Source of the DNA: Desulfobacteraceae bacterium UBA2174
Lineage (GTDB): Bacteria > Desulfobacterota > Desulfobacteria > Desulfobacterales > UBA2174
Length of the DNA stretch: 29,425 nt
NCBI GenBank assembly: GCA_002327445.1
Contig: DCWA01000025.1
Span: 1 to 29,425 of the forward strand
Direction: 5' to 3'
In this document: one piece after another, positions 1-6,654 of the stretch
How positions within the stretch are numbered: position 1 is the first letter of the stretch
How the letters are laid out: every line of letters begins with the position of its first letter
Program-made: the position numbers and the translations under genes
The notes under the pieces: generated by a model
Databases searched by the model: none
The model's input: the letters and a program-made list of their open reading frames with translations, nothing else
Told to the model about the DNA's origin: nothing

Positions 1-285
1 CACCTCACTCGGATTCCGGCGGGAGCAAGACGAACTGGACCGCCGCCCCGGAACTCTTTGAGGCGCATAGCGTCCGTTGGTCCGGACAGTAGCGAGCTAT
101 TGCCAAAGGACCGATTGATCTCAGGGTTGCAGGGCCGCATCGCCATCGTTGCGGCGCTGCCCGGGCTTACGGACGGTTGGCGCCGAGTTTTCCGGGGCGC
201 CGGATCCAGAGCGTCTTGCGGACGCCGGCGGTATAGCTTCTGGTCTTCTTTCAGCCATTTGATACAACCGGGGCAACCAAAACAA
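1..285 (+). repeat. Dispersed stem-loop repeat, left-edge copy
   Basis: This segment is an inverted copy of the module found at 14311-14560 and 14861-15110, with very high similarity over about 280 bases. It contains the full stem-loop core at 35-209 and then the conserved tail ending in TTTCAGCCATTTG near 272. It begins at the window edge, so it may extend further left. The copy lies just past the 3' end of glpD. Open frames through it are present in several phases and look like shadows of the repeat, not genes. Confidence 0.85.
35..209 (+). repeat. Stem-loop module L (forward orientation)
   Basis: Outer arms are CTGGACCGCCGCCCCGGAA (35-53) and TTCCGGGGCGCCGGATCCAG (190-209). Inner arms are CGTCCGTTGGTCCGG (71-85) and CCGGGCTTACGGACG (161-175). 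The only difference from the inner arm of the other forward-read A modules is C to T at position 11 of the arm, which would still pair as U-G in RNA. An apical hairpin with CCGCA/TGCGG arms and a TCGCCA loop is retained. Whether it is transcribed cannot be seen. Confidence 0.75.
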
Positions 286-339
286 GCTGAATCACCGGCC
301 TTGTTCCACTACATTTTGCCCAGGACGGCGCCGCGGCCA

Positions 340-1899
340 TCAAGTCGGCAAATACCCCTTGGCCAAGGCGGTGTAGGTCGCCACCTGACGATCTATCCAG
401 GCATCGTCACGGCCAAGTTCCGCCGCCATGATGCGCGCCGTTTCGGTTGCCATCTCGATGCTGGCCCGGGCGTCGAGCAGCAGGGCCCGGGTACGGCGCG
501 ACAGGGTATCCTCCACCGTGCGGGCCATCTCCTCGCGCACGGCCCAGACCACCTCGGCCCGGGTGTAGGGCAGGTCCGGGTGAAGCGGCTTGGCCAGTTC
601 GGGGTCGGCGCGCATCATTTTTTTGAGATACACCGCATCGGACCCGTAGACGTGCAGCGGATCACGCTTGTCGACATTCTTGAGCCAGGCGTGGATCCTC
701 AGGTGGCGCGTGACGCATTCGCGGTCCGGCAGCCCGGCCACCATCAAGGCCTGGTTGATGGTGGCTTCGGCCATCTTGCGATAGGTGGTCCACTTGCCGC
801 CGGTAATGGTCACCAACCCGGACTCCGAGACCACCAGGTAGTGATCCCGCGAGATGGCGGAAGTGGACTTGCTGTGTCCCGGGTCCACCAGGGGCCGCAA
901 GCCGGCAAAGACGCTTTTGACGTCCGCCCGGGTCGGATCCTTGCTCAGATAGCGGGCGGCATGCTCCAGGATGAAATCGATCTCCGATTCCAGGGCCCGG
1001 GGCTCCAGGCTCACCTCGTCCACCGGGGTGTCGGTGGTCCCCACCACCACCCGGCCGTGCCAGGGAACGGCGAACAGAACCCTCCCGTCGGCGGTCTGGG
1101 GCACCATGACGGCGCTGTCTCCGGGCAGAAAACTCTTGTCCAGGATCAGGTGCACCCCCTGACTGGGTGTGATGAGACGCCGGGCCTCGGGGTTGTCCCG
1201 CATGATCAGCTCATCGGCGAACACCCCGGTGGCGTTGACCACCGCCCGTCCGTTGATTTCCCACAGCCGGCCGCTCTCCTCGTCCACCGCCACCACGCCC
1301 TGGATCATGTCCCCGGACTTGATGAAATCGGTGACGCGCATGTAGTTGAGCACGACTGCACCGTGTTCCACCGCGGTCTGGGCCAGGTTGACGGCCAAGC
1401 GCGCGTCGTCGAACTGGCCGTCGTAGTAGATCACCCCGCCGCGCAGCCCCTCGGGTTCAAGGGTCGGGATCCGCTCCAGGGTCTCCTCGCGAGAGAGCCA
1501 TTTGGACGGCCCAAGGCCCAGCTTGCCGGCCAGCAGGTCGTAGACCTTCATTCCGGCCCCGTAAAAAGGGCCGTCCCACCACTCGTAGTTGGGCACGATG
1601 AAAGACTGGTGGCTGACGAGATGCGGCGCGTTCTGCAGCATCAGGCCGCGCTCGTGAAGCGCCTCGATCACCAGAGACACGTTGCCCTGGCGCAGGTAGC
1701 GCACGCCGCCGTGAACCAGCTTGGTACTTCGGCTGGAAGTCCCCTTGGAAAAATCGTGCTGCTCCAACAGCAGCGTCTTGTATCCCCGGGTGGCCGCATC
1801 CACCGCAACCCCCAGGCCGGTGGCGCCGCCGCCCACCACGATGATGTCCCAGTACCCCTCATGGGCCTCCACGGCCCGAATCATCTCGTCCCGATCCAT
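340..1899 (-). CDS. glpD: FAD-dependent glycerol-3-phosphate dehydrogenase
   Basis: The predicted protein of 519 residues oxidises sn-glycerol 3-phosphate to dihydroxyacetone phosphate and passes electrons to the membrane quinone pool. An N-terminal FAD-binding Rossmann fold is visible (DIIVVGGGATGLG, about residues 18-30), followed by the GlpD family motifs KGTSSRSTKLVHGGVRYL and the late GGKWTTYRKMAE block. The length fits bacterial GlpD/GlpA enzymes. I start it at the ATG at 1899 because a strong GGAGG lies 8 nt upstream; a GTG at 1908 is in frame but sits inside that Shine-Dalgarno. It lies downstream of pgm on the same strand, separated by a 9-bp G-rich array, and is probably co-transcribed with it. 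A dispersed stem-loop repeat follows the 3' end. Assignment to GlpD is firm; the electron acceptor is inferred from the family. Confidence 0.93.
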   Translation of the reverse strand: MDRDEMIRAVEAHEGYWDIIVVGGGATGLGVAVDAATRGYKTLLLEQHDFSKGTSSRSTKLVHGGVRYLRQGNVSLVIEALHERGLMLQNAPHLVSHQSFIVPNYEWWDGPFYGAGMKVYDLLAGKLGLGPSKWLSREETLERIPTLEPEGLRGGVIYYDGQFDDARLAVNLAQTAVEHGAVVLNYMRVTDFIKSGDMIQGVVAVDEESGRLWEINGRAVVNATGVFADELIMRDNPEARRLITPSQGVHLILDKSFLPGDSAVMVPQTADGRVLFAVPWHGRVVVGTTDTPVDEVSLEPRALESEIDFILEHAARYLSKDPTRADVKSVFAGLRPLVDPGHSKSTSAISRDHYLVVSESGLVTITGGKWTTYRKMAEATINQALMVAGLPDRECVTRHLRIHAWLKNVDKRDPLHVYGSDAVYLKKMMRADPELAKPLHPDLPYTRAEVVWAVREEMARTVEDTLSRRTRALLLDARASIEMATETARIMAAELGRDDAWIDRQVATYTALAKGYLPT

Positions 1900-1940
1900 C
1901 CTGCCCACCTCCCCTCACCGGATCAACCCAGCCAATCCAC

Positions 1941-2093
1941 ACCCCCCAACCCGACAAACCCGACAAACCCCACCAACCCGACAAACCCAACCAACCCCAC
2001 AAACCCCACAAACCCGACAAACCCTACAACCCCAACACCCCCTCCCAACCCATCAACCCGACAAACCCGACAAACCCAACCAACCCGACAACC
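1941..2093 (-). repeat. 9-bp G-rich tandem array, pgm-glpD spacer
   Basis: About 17 imperfect 9-bp units of the type CCCGACAAA/CCCCACAAA/CCCAACCAA occur on the plus strand. On the transcribed strand they read GGGTTTGTC and GGGTTTGTGG, so a run of three or more G recurs about every 9 bases. That spacing (G3, about 6-nt loop) is compatible with intramolecular G-quadruplexes in the mRNA between the pgm stop (2097) and the glpD ribosome binding site (about 1909-1913). The PNPTNPT-like peptides encoded on the plus strand are an artefact of the repeat. Confidence 0.9.
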
Positions 2094-2096
2094 CCC

Positions 2097-3749
2097 TCAC
2101 ACCCCCGCCGCCTTGAAGGCATGATCCACCATGGCCTTGGCCTCCGCCTGCAACCGGGCCAGGTGTTCCTCCCCCACGAAGCTTTCCGCGTAAATCTTGT
2201 AGATGTCCTCGGTGCCCGAGGGACGGGCCGCGAACCAGCCGTTGACCGTGGCCACCTTCAGCCCGCCGATGGGTGCATCGTTTCCCGCGGCGCGGGTCTG
2301 GATGGTGACGACGGGATCTCCGGCCAGCTCGGTGGCAGTGATGGACTCGGCCGACAGACTGGCGAACACGGCCCGCTGAGCCGCATCGGCGGGGGCATCG
2401 ATGCGCCGGTACACCGAGCGGCCGAGACGCGATTCGATCTGTTTATAAAGGTCGAAGGGATCCTTGCCGGTACGGGCCATGATCTCGGCCGCCAGCAGAT
2501 CCATGATGATCCCGTCCTTGTCCGTGGTCCATACGGTACCGTCGCGGCGCAGGAAAGCCGCTCCGGCGCTTTCCTCCCCGCCGAAACCCAAGGTGCCGTT
2601 CAGCAGTCCGTCCACGAACCACTTGAACCCCACCGGCACCTCCACCAAACGCCGGCCCAGGTCGGCGGCGATGCGATCGATGATGGCACTGGAAACGATG
2701 GTTTTCCCGATGCCGGCCGTCGCCGGCCACTCCGGCCGGTGTTGAAACAGGTACCAGACGGCCACGGCGAGAAAATGATTCGGATTGAGCAAGCCGCCGG
2801 ACCGGGTGACGATGCCGTGGCGGTCGGCGTCGGTGTCGTTGCCGAATGCGATGTCGAAGCGGTCCTTCAGGTCGATGAGGCCGCGCATGGCATAAGGAGA
2901 GGAGCAGTCCATGCGGATCTTGCCGTCCTTGTCCAGGGGCATGAAGCCGAAGGTGGGATCCACCAGGGGGTTGACCACCTCGATGGAAAGCCCATAGCGC
3001 TCGACGATGGGCTCCCAGAAGGCCACGGCAGCCCCGCCCAATGGATCGACGCCCAGCTTCAACCCGGCTCCGGCGACGGCCTCCAGGTCCACCACGGCGG
3101 CCAGATCCGACACGTAGGCGCCGATGTAATCGTGGGAACGGGTGGTGTCGGCCGCCAGGGCCCGGGCCAGGGGCCAGCGGGAGATCCGCTCGGGGCCCTG
3201 GGCCAAGAGGGCATTGGCCCGTTGGGCGATGGCCGCGGTAATTCCGGTATCAGCCGGCCCGCCATGGGGCGGGTTGTACTTGAAACCCCCGTCTTCGGGC
3301 GGATTGTGGGAAGGGGTGATGACGATGCCGTCGGCCAGGCCGGTACGCCGGCCGCGGTTATAGGTCAAAATGGCATGAGAAATCGCCGGAGTGGGGGTGT
3401 ACCCCATGTCCGCCGGAATCCTCACTGCAACCCCTTCCGCGGCCAGCACCTCCAGAGCCGTGGCGAAAGCCGGCTCGGAGAGGGCATGGGTATCCATGCC
3501 GATGAACAGGGGCCCGTCCACGCCGGCGGACCGGCGCTGCTCGCAGATCGCCCGGGTGATGGCGAGGATGTGATGCTCGTTGAAGCTGTTCCTCAGCGAC
3601 GATCCCCGGTGCCCGGAAGTGCCGAAGACCACTTGCTGGAGCGGGTCCTCGGGATCGGGGCGCCGAGTGTAGTAGGCGCTCACCAGCCGCGGAATATTGG
3701 CCCGCAAACCGGGCGGCGCCGGTTTCCCGGCCAGTGGATGAATTGCCAT
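2097..3749 (-). CDS. pgm: Phosphoglucomutase (alpha-D-glucose phosphate-specific)
   Basis: A 550-residue enzyme that interconverts glucose 1-phosphate and glucose 6-phosphate, linking glycogen or nucleotide-sugar synthesis to glycolysis. The active-site serine is in GIVITPSHNP (Ser147), the metal loop is GNDTDADRHG near residue 305, the sugar-binding GGEESAGAAF loop follows, and the C-terminal phosphate-binding loop is ARPSGTEDIYKIYAES. An early FGTSGHRGSS motif matches the E. coli Pgm class, and the length agrees (546 in E. coli). The ATG at 3749 is chosen because GAGGAGG precedes it by 5 nt; an upstream in-frame start at 3800 falls in the promoter -10. A good promoter lies at 3800-3828. Downstream is glpD. 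Confidence 0.96.
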   Translation of the reverse strand: MAIHPLAGKPAPPGLRANIPRLVSAYYTRRPDPEDPLQQVVFGTSGHRGSSLRNSFNEHHILAITRAICEQRRSAGVDGPLFIGMDTHALSEPAFATALEVLAAEGVAVRIPADMGYTPTPAISHAILTYNRGRRTGLADGIVITPSHNPPEDGGFKYNPPHGGPADTGITAAIAQRANALLAQGPERISRWPLARALAADTTRSHDYIGAYVSDLAAVVDLEAVAGAGLKLGVDPLGGAAVAFWEPIVERYGLSIEVVNPLVDPTFGFMPLDKDGKIRMDCSSPYAMRGLIDLKDRFDIAFGNDTDADRHGIVTRSGGLLNPNHFLAVAVWYLFQHRPEWPATAGIGKTIVSSAIIDRIAADLGRRLVEVPVGFKWFVDGLLNGTLGFGGEESAGAAFLRRDGTVWTTDKDGIIMDLLAAEIMARTGKDPFDLYKQIESRLGRSVYRRIDAPADAAQRAVFASLSAESITATELAGDPVVTIQTRAAGNDAPIGGLKVATVNGWFAARPSGTEDIYKIYAESFVGEEHLARLQAEAKAMVDHAFKAAGV

Positions 3750-3799
3750 GGTCGCCTCCTCGGCCTTTTGGAGTCCGGGATGAAAATCGATTCGCCACA

Positions 3800-3828
3800 A
3801 TTATACATGCCGGCGCAGCGTTTGGCAT
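3800..3828 (-). promoter_or_regulatory. Candidate sigma70 promoter for pgm-glpD
   Basis: On the minus strand a perfect TATAAT (3800-3805) is preceded at 17 bp by ATGCCA (3823-3828), a partial -35. Transcription would start near 3793, giving a leader of about 44 nt ahead of the pgm ATG. Confidence 0.6.
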
Positions 3829-3880
3829 AATGAAAATTCCACGCCACGCGACGAATTCGGGATCCAGAGGGGTCAGGCGA

Positions 3881-4882
3881 TCAACCCGCCTTCGGCAGGC
3901 GCAATTCACCCGCCCGGTGACAGGCGACGCGGTGGTCCAGGGAACTGCCGGCCCGGGGCTCCAGCAACGGCTCCTCCACCCGGCAGCGCTCGATGGCAAT
4001 GGGACAGCGGGTATGAAAGCGGCAACCCGGCGGCGGGCGCAGCGGCGAGGGGACGTCTCCCCCGATCAGGATGCGATTCCGGCGGCGGTCCGGGTCGGCC
4101 TCGGGAATGGCGGAGATCAGAGCCACCGTGTAAGGATGGAGCGGGTTCCGATACAACGTCTCGGCCGGCGCCTGCTCCACGATCTTGCCGAGATACATCA
4201 CCGCGATGAGGTCCGAGACGTGCTTGACCACGGCCAGGTCGTGAGCGATGAAGAGATAAGCCAGGCCCATCTCCTGCTGCAGCCCCACCAAAAGGTTGAG
4301 GATCTGGCTTTGGATCGACACGTCCAGGGCAGACACCGGCTCGTCGCAGACGATGAGCCGCGGGTTGAGGGCGATGGCCCGCGCGATGCCGATACGCTGG
4401 CGCTGACCGCCGGAAAACTCGTGGGGGAAACGGTCCACGGCGCCGGGATCCATCCCTACCCGTTCCATGAGGGCCTCGACTCGTGCCGCCCGGTCCGCCG
4501 GGGTGCCGATGCGATGGATCTCGAAGGGTTCCCGCAGGATCTGGCCAACCGTGTGCCGGGGGTTGAGGGACTCGAAGGGATCCTGAAAAATCATCTGCAA
4601 GTTTCTGCGAATTTTATTGAGATCGCCGGCGCTTGCATTGGCAATGGCCTGGCCGTCGAAGCGCACCCGCCCCAAGGTGGGCTTGTAGAGACCCACGATG
4701 CACCGGCCTACCGTGGTCTTGCCGCACCCGCTCTCGCCCACCAGCCCCAGGGTTTGACCCGCCGCCAGGGTCATGTCTATCCCGTCCACGGCATGCACGG
4801 TGGCCACCTGCCGCCGCAGCACACCGCCGCGCACCGGAAAGTGCATGACCAAGTCTTCGACTGTCAAAAGTGGAGAATTCAT
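3881..4882 (-). CDS. Peptide ABC importer ATPase, OppF/DppF type (C-half of a split YejF)
   Basis: A 333-residue cytoplasmic ATPase energising peptide import. Walker A is GESGCGKTT, the ABC signature is SGGQRQR, Walker B is RLIVCDEP, and the H-loop is IAHD. The C-terminal oligopeptide-transporter extension is present with the PPGCRFHTRCP cysteine motif. It is the last gene of the yejB-yejE-yejA-ATPase set. An upstream start at 5011 would add about 43 residues rich in KGQKGPKG, but these are just the translation of a 9-bp simple repeat, so I use the ATG at 4882, where MNSPLLTVEDL begins the ABC fold. The ribosome binding site there is weak (GGTG). In E. coli this domain is fused to the other ATPase as YejF; here the two are separate and a four-helix-bundle gene lies between them. 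Confidence 0.9.
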   Translation of the reverse strand: MNSPLLTVEDLVMHFPVRGGVLRRQVATVHAVDGIDMTLAAGQTLGLVGESGCGKTTVGRCIVGLYKPTLGRVRFDGQAIANASAGDLNKIRRNLQMIFQDPFESLNPRHTVGQILREPFEIHRIGTPADRAARVEALMERVGMDPGAVDRFPHEFSGGQRQRIGIARAIALNPRLIVCDEPVSALDVSIQSQILNLLVGLQQEMGLAYLFIAHDLAVVKHVSDLIAVMYLGKIVEQAPAETLYRNPLHPYTVALISAIPEADPDRRRNRILIGGDVPSPLRPPPGCRFHTRCPIAIERCRVEEPLLEPRAGSSLDHRVACHRAGELRLPKAG

Positions 4883-4902
4883 CAAACTTGCACCAAATCC
4901 AA

Positions 4903-4945
4903 AGAAAAAGGACACCAAGGACTTCAAGGACCCAAGGGACCCGGG
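4903..4945. repeat. 9-bp array AAGGACNNN, upstream of OppF-type gene
   Basis: About four units of AAGGACACC, AAGGACTTC, AAGGACCCA and AGGGACCCG follow one another. They are the reverse complement of the GTCCCTTNN units at 4974-5011, so the two blocks could pair around a loop of roughly 30 nt. Confidence 0.7.
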
Positions 4946-4973
4946 GGCGTGAATCATTGCTTTTCTGTTGTTT

Positions 4974-5011
4974 AGTCCTTTAGGTCCCTTCTGTCCCTTT
5001 TGTCCCTTCAA
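4974..5011. repeat. 9-bp array GTCCCTTNN, 3' side of four-helix gene
   Basis: Four consecutive units read GTCCTTTAG, GTCCCTTCT, GTCCCTTTT and GTCCCTTCA on the plus strand. The same motif in the same orientation occurs at 5638-5668 on the other side of the four-helix-bundle gene. Confidence 0.8.
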
Positions 5012-5039
5012 AATCCATCGCTCTGGTCGAAACCCGTTT

Positions 5040-5609
5040 TCAACTCCCCGGCCGCGTCGTTCGCTGTCTTTGCCGCAACCTTGCCCGGGTCATACGTTCG
5101 CTCAGGCCTCCCTGCTGGACGAAATCTTCTTCCAACCGGACAATCTGCCGGTCGAGGAGGTAATTGGTCACCTTGATCAATCCCACGATCATGTTGGCAA
5201 CGATGGCCGGGTCGGGATGTTCGATTCCCTTGCGAAAGGTCTCATAATCCGCATCGGACCGACGATTCAGCTCCCGCAGGCGCCGGGTATAAGGATGTTC
5301 CCGCGGCCACTCCGCGATCCCGCGGGACCGCATGAAATCACGGTAATCTTCCAGGAGCTCTTCCAGGCTGGCCCGCGCCACATTCGTCAGCTTGATTTCG
5401 GTTTTCTTCGAGGTTCCCGACGCCAGGCTTCCTTCGATGATGTTCTGCTTTCCGGACCGGGCCGCCTGGACCATCTGGTCCACGGTACGGTCTCGCCGGT
5501 CGAAGAAACGGGCACAAAAGCGCACGGTGGCATCGTAGACCACCGTCGCTTTCCGGTAGGAAAGCAGACTCTTGTACCCACCGTGAGGCGGGATGAAGTC
5601 CGCACTCAT
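5040..5609 (-). CDS. Four-helix-bundle protein (23S rRNA IVS-type, suffix-domain class)
   Basis: A 189-residue, charged, all-helical protein. The core MVQAARSGKQNIIEGSLASGTSKKTEIKL region (about residues 45-75) and the following VARASLEELLEDYRDFM helix match the family of four-helix-bundle proteins first seen in 23S rRNA intervening sequences; the longer C-terminal part resembles the suffix-domain subgroup. The family is predicted to bind nucleic acid, but its role is not established. It starts at the ATG at 5609 with an AAGGGAG just upstream. It interrupts an otherwise compact peptide-transporter operon between the two ATPase genes and is bracketed by same-orientation 9-bp arrays (4974-5011 and 5638-5668), suggesting insertion as a cassette. 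It is not expected to take part in transport. Confidence 0.82.
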   Translation of the reverse strand: MSADFIPPHGGYKSLLSYRKATVVYDATVRFCARFFDRRDRTVDQMVQAARSGKQNIIEGSLASGTSKKTEIKLTNVARASLEELLEDYRDFMRSRGIAEWPREHPYTRRLRELNRRSDADYETFRKGIEHPDPAIVANMIVGLIKVTNYLLDRQIVRLEEDFVQQGGLSERMTRARLRQRQRTTRPGS

Positions 5610-5637
5610 GATCTCCCTTTCTTCATCTTTTTTGTCC

Positions 5638-5668
5638 TTTGGGTCCTTTTGGTCCCTTGGGTCCTTTC
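5638..5668. repeat. 9-bp array GTCCYTTKG, 5' side of four-helix gene
   Basis: Units GTCCTTTGG, GTCCTTTTG, GTCCCTTGG and GTCCTTTCA are contiguous; the last overlaps the stop codon of the OppD-type gene (5667-5669). It has the same motif and orientation as 4974-5011. Confidence 0.8.
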
Positions 5669-6641
5669 ATCTGTAAAGATAGCACGCCACCGTGTGCGCC
5701 TCGGCCACCTCGGTGAGGGGGGGCGGCGAATGGCGACATCGTTCCATCACATGGGGACAGCGGTTGGCGAAACGGCATCCGGGCGGCATGACGCCCAGGC
5801 CCGGCACCGTCCCCTCGATGGTGGTCAGGGGCGTTTTGGAGGGCCAGTCCAGACGCGGGACGGCCGCCATCAAGCCTTTGGTGTAAGGATGAAGCGGATC
5901 GTCGAACAGCGCCCTCACCGTCGCGCTTTCCACGATCCGTCCCGCGTACATCACCGTCACCCGGTCGCACATTTCGGCGATCACTCCCAGGTCGTGGGTG
6001 ATAAAAAGGATCGCCGCCCCGGTGTCGGCCTGGAGATCCCGCATCAGGCTGAGGATCTGGGCCTGAATCGTAACGTCCAGGGCCGTGGTGGGCTCGTCGG
6101 CGATCAGGATGTCCGGCCGGGCCGCCAGGGCCATGGCGATCATCACCCGCTGCCGCATGCCTCCGGAGATCTGGTGCGGATAGGCATTGAGCCGGGCCTG
6201 CGGCTCCGGAATGCGCACCTTGTCGAGGATCGCCATCACCTCGCGCGCCACGGCCCGGTCATCCAATTCGGGCCGGTGCAGGTGAAACACTTCGGCCACC
6301 TGGCGCCCAACGCGGTGGACCGGGTTCAGAGCGGTCATCGGTTCCTGGAAGATCATGGCAATGCGCCGGCCCCGCAGTCCGGGCAGGTCCGCCGCCGGCA
6401 TACGGACGATGTCGGTCTTCTCCAGCAGGATGCGCCCGGCCTCGATGCGCCCGGCCGGTTGGGGCAGCAGGCGCATGATGGACAGGGCCGTGACACTCTT
6501 GCCGCAGCCGCTTTCGCCCACCAGGCCCAAGGTCTCCCCGCGGCGCAGGTCAAAAGAGACATCCTCCACGGCCGCCAAACGGCCTTGCTCGGTGGCGAAG
6601 CTCACCGACAGTTGCTCCACTCTCAGGATGGTGTCGTTCAT
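5667..6641 (-). CDS. Peptide ABC importer ATPase, OppD/DppD type (N-half of a split YejF)
   Basis: A 324-residue ATPase that pairs with the OppF-type subunit at 3881-4882. Walker A GESGCGKSV, signature SGGMRQR, Walker B ILIADEP and H-loop ITHD are all present, and the peptide-transporter C-terminal extension carries the MPPGCRFANRCP cysteine motif. The gene follows yejA by 13 bases. The start could be the ATG at 6641 or the in-frame TTG at 6647, both after a GAGG; I use the ATG. Its stop falls within a 9-bp simple-repeat array that marks the edge of the inserted four-helix gene. Peptide specificity cannot be read from the ATPase. Confidence 0.92.
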   Translation of the reverse strand: MNDTILRVEQLSVSFATEQGRLAAVEDVSFDLRRGETLGLVGESGCGKSVTALSIMRLLPQPAGRIEAGRILLEKTDIVRMPAADLPGLRGRRIAMIFQEPMTALNPVHRVGRQVAEVFHLHRPELDDRAVAREVMAILDKVRIPEPQARLNAYPHQISGGMRQRVMIAMALAARPDILIADEPTTALDVTIQAQILSLMRDLQADTGAAILFITHDLGVIAEMCDRVTVMYAGRIVESATVRALFDDPLHPYTKGLMAAVPRLDWPSKTPLTTIEGTVPGLGVMPPGCRFANRCPHVMERCRHSPPPLTEVAEAHTVACYLYR

Positions 6642-6654
6642 TGGCAAACCGGCC

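Noticed and set aside
58..2124. 688-codon open frame on the plus strand opposite glpD and the pgm-glpD spacer
   Set aside because: It is antisense to a clear glpD gene and runs through the left repeat and the PNPTNPT array; no family features.
4883..5011. N-terminal KGQKGPKG extension of the OppF-type ATPase
   Set aside because: It is a translation of the 9-bp array; the ABC fold starts at 4882.
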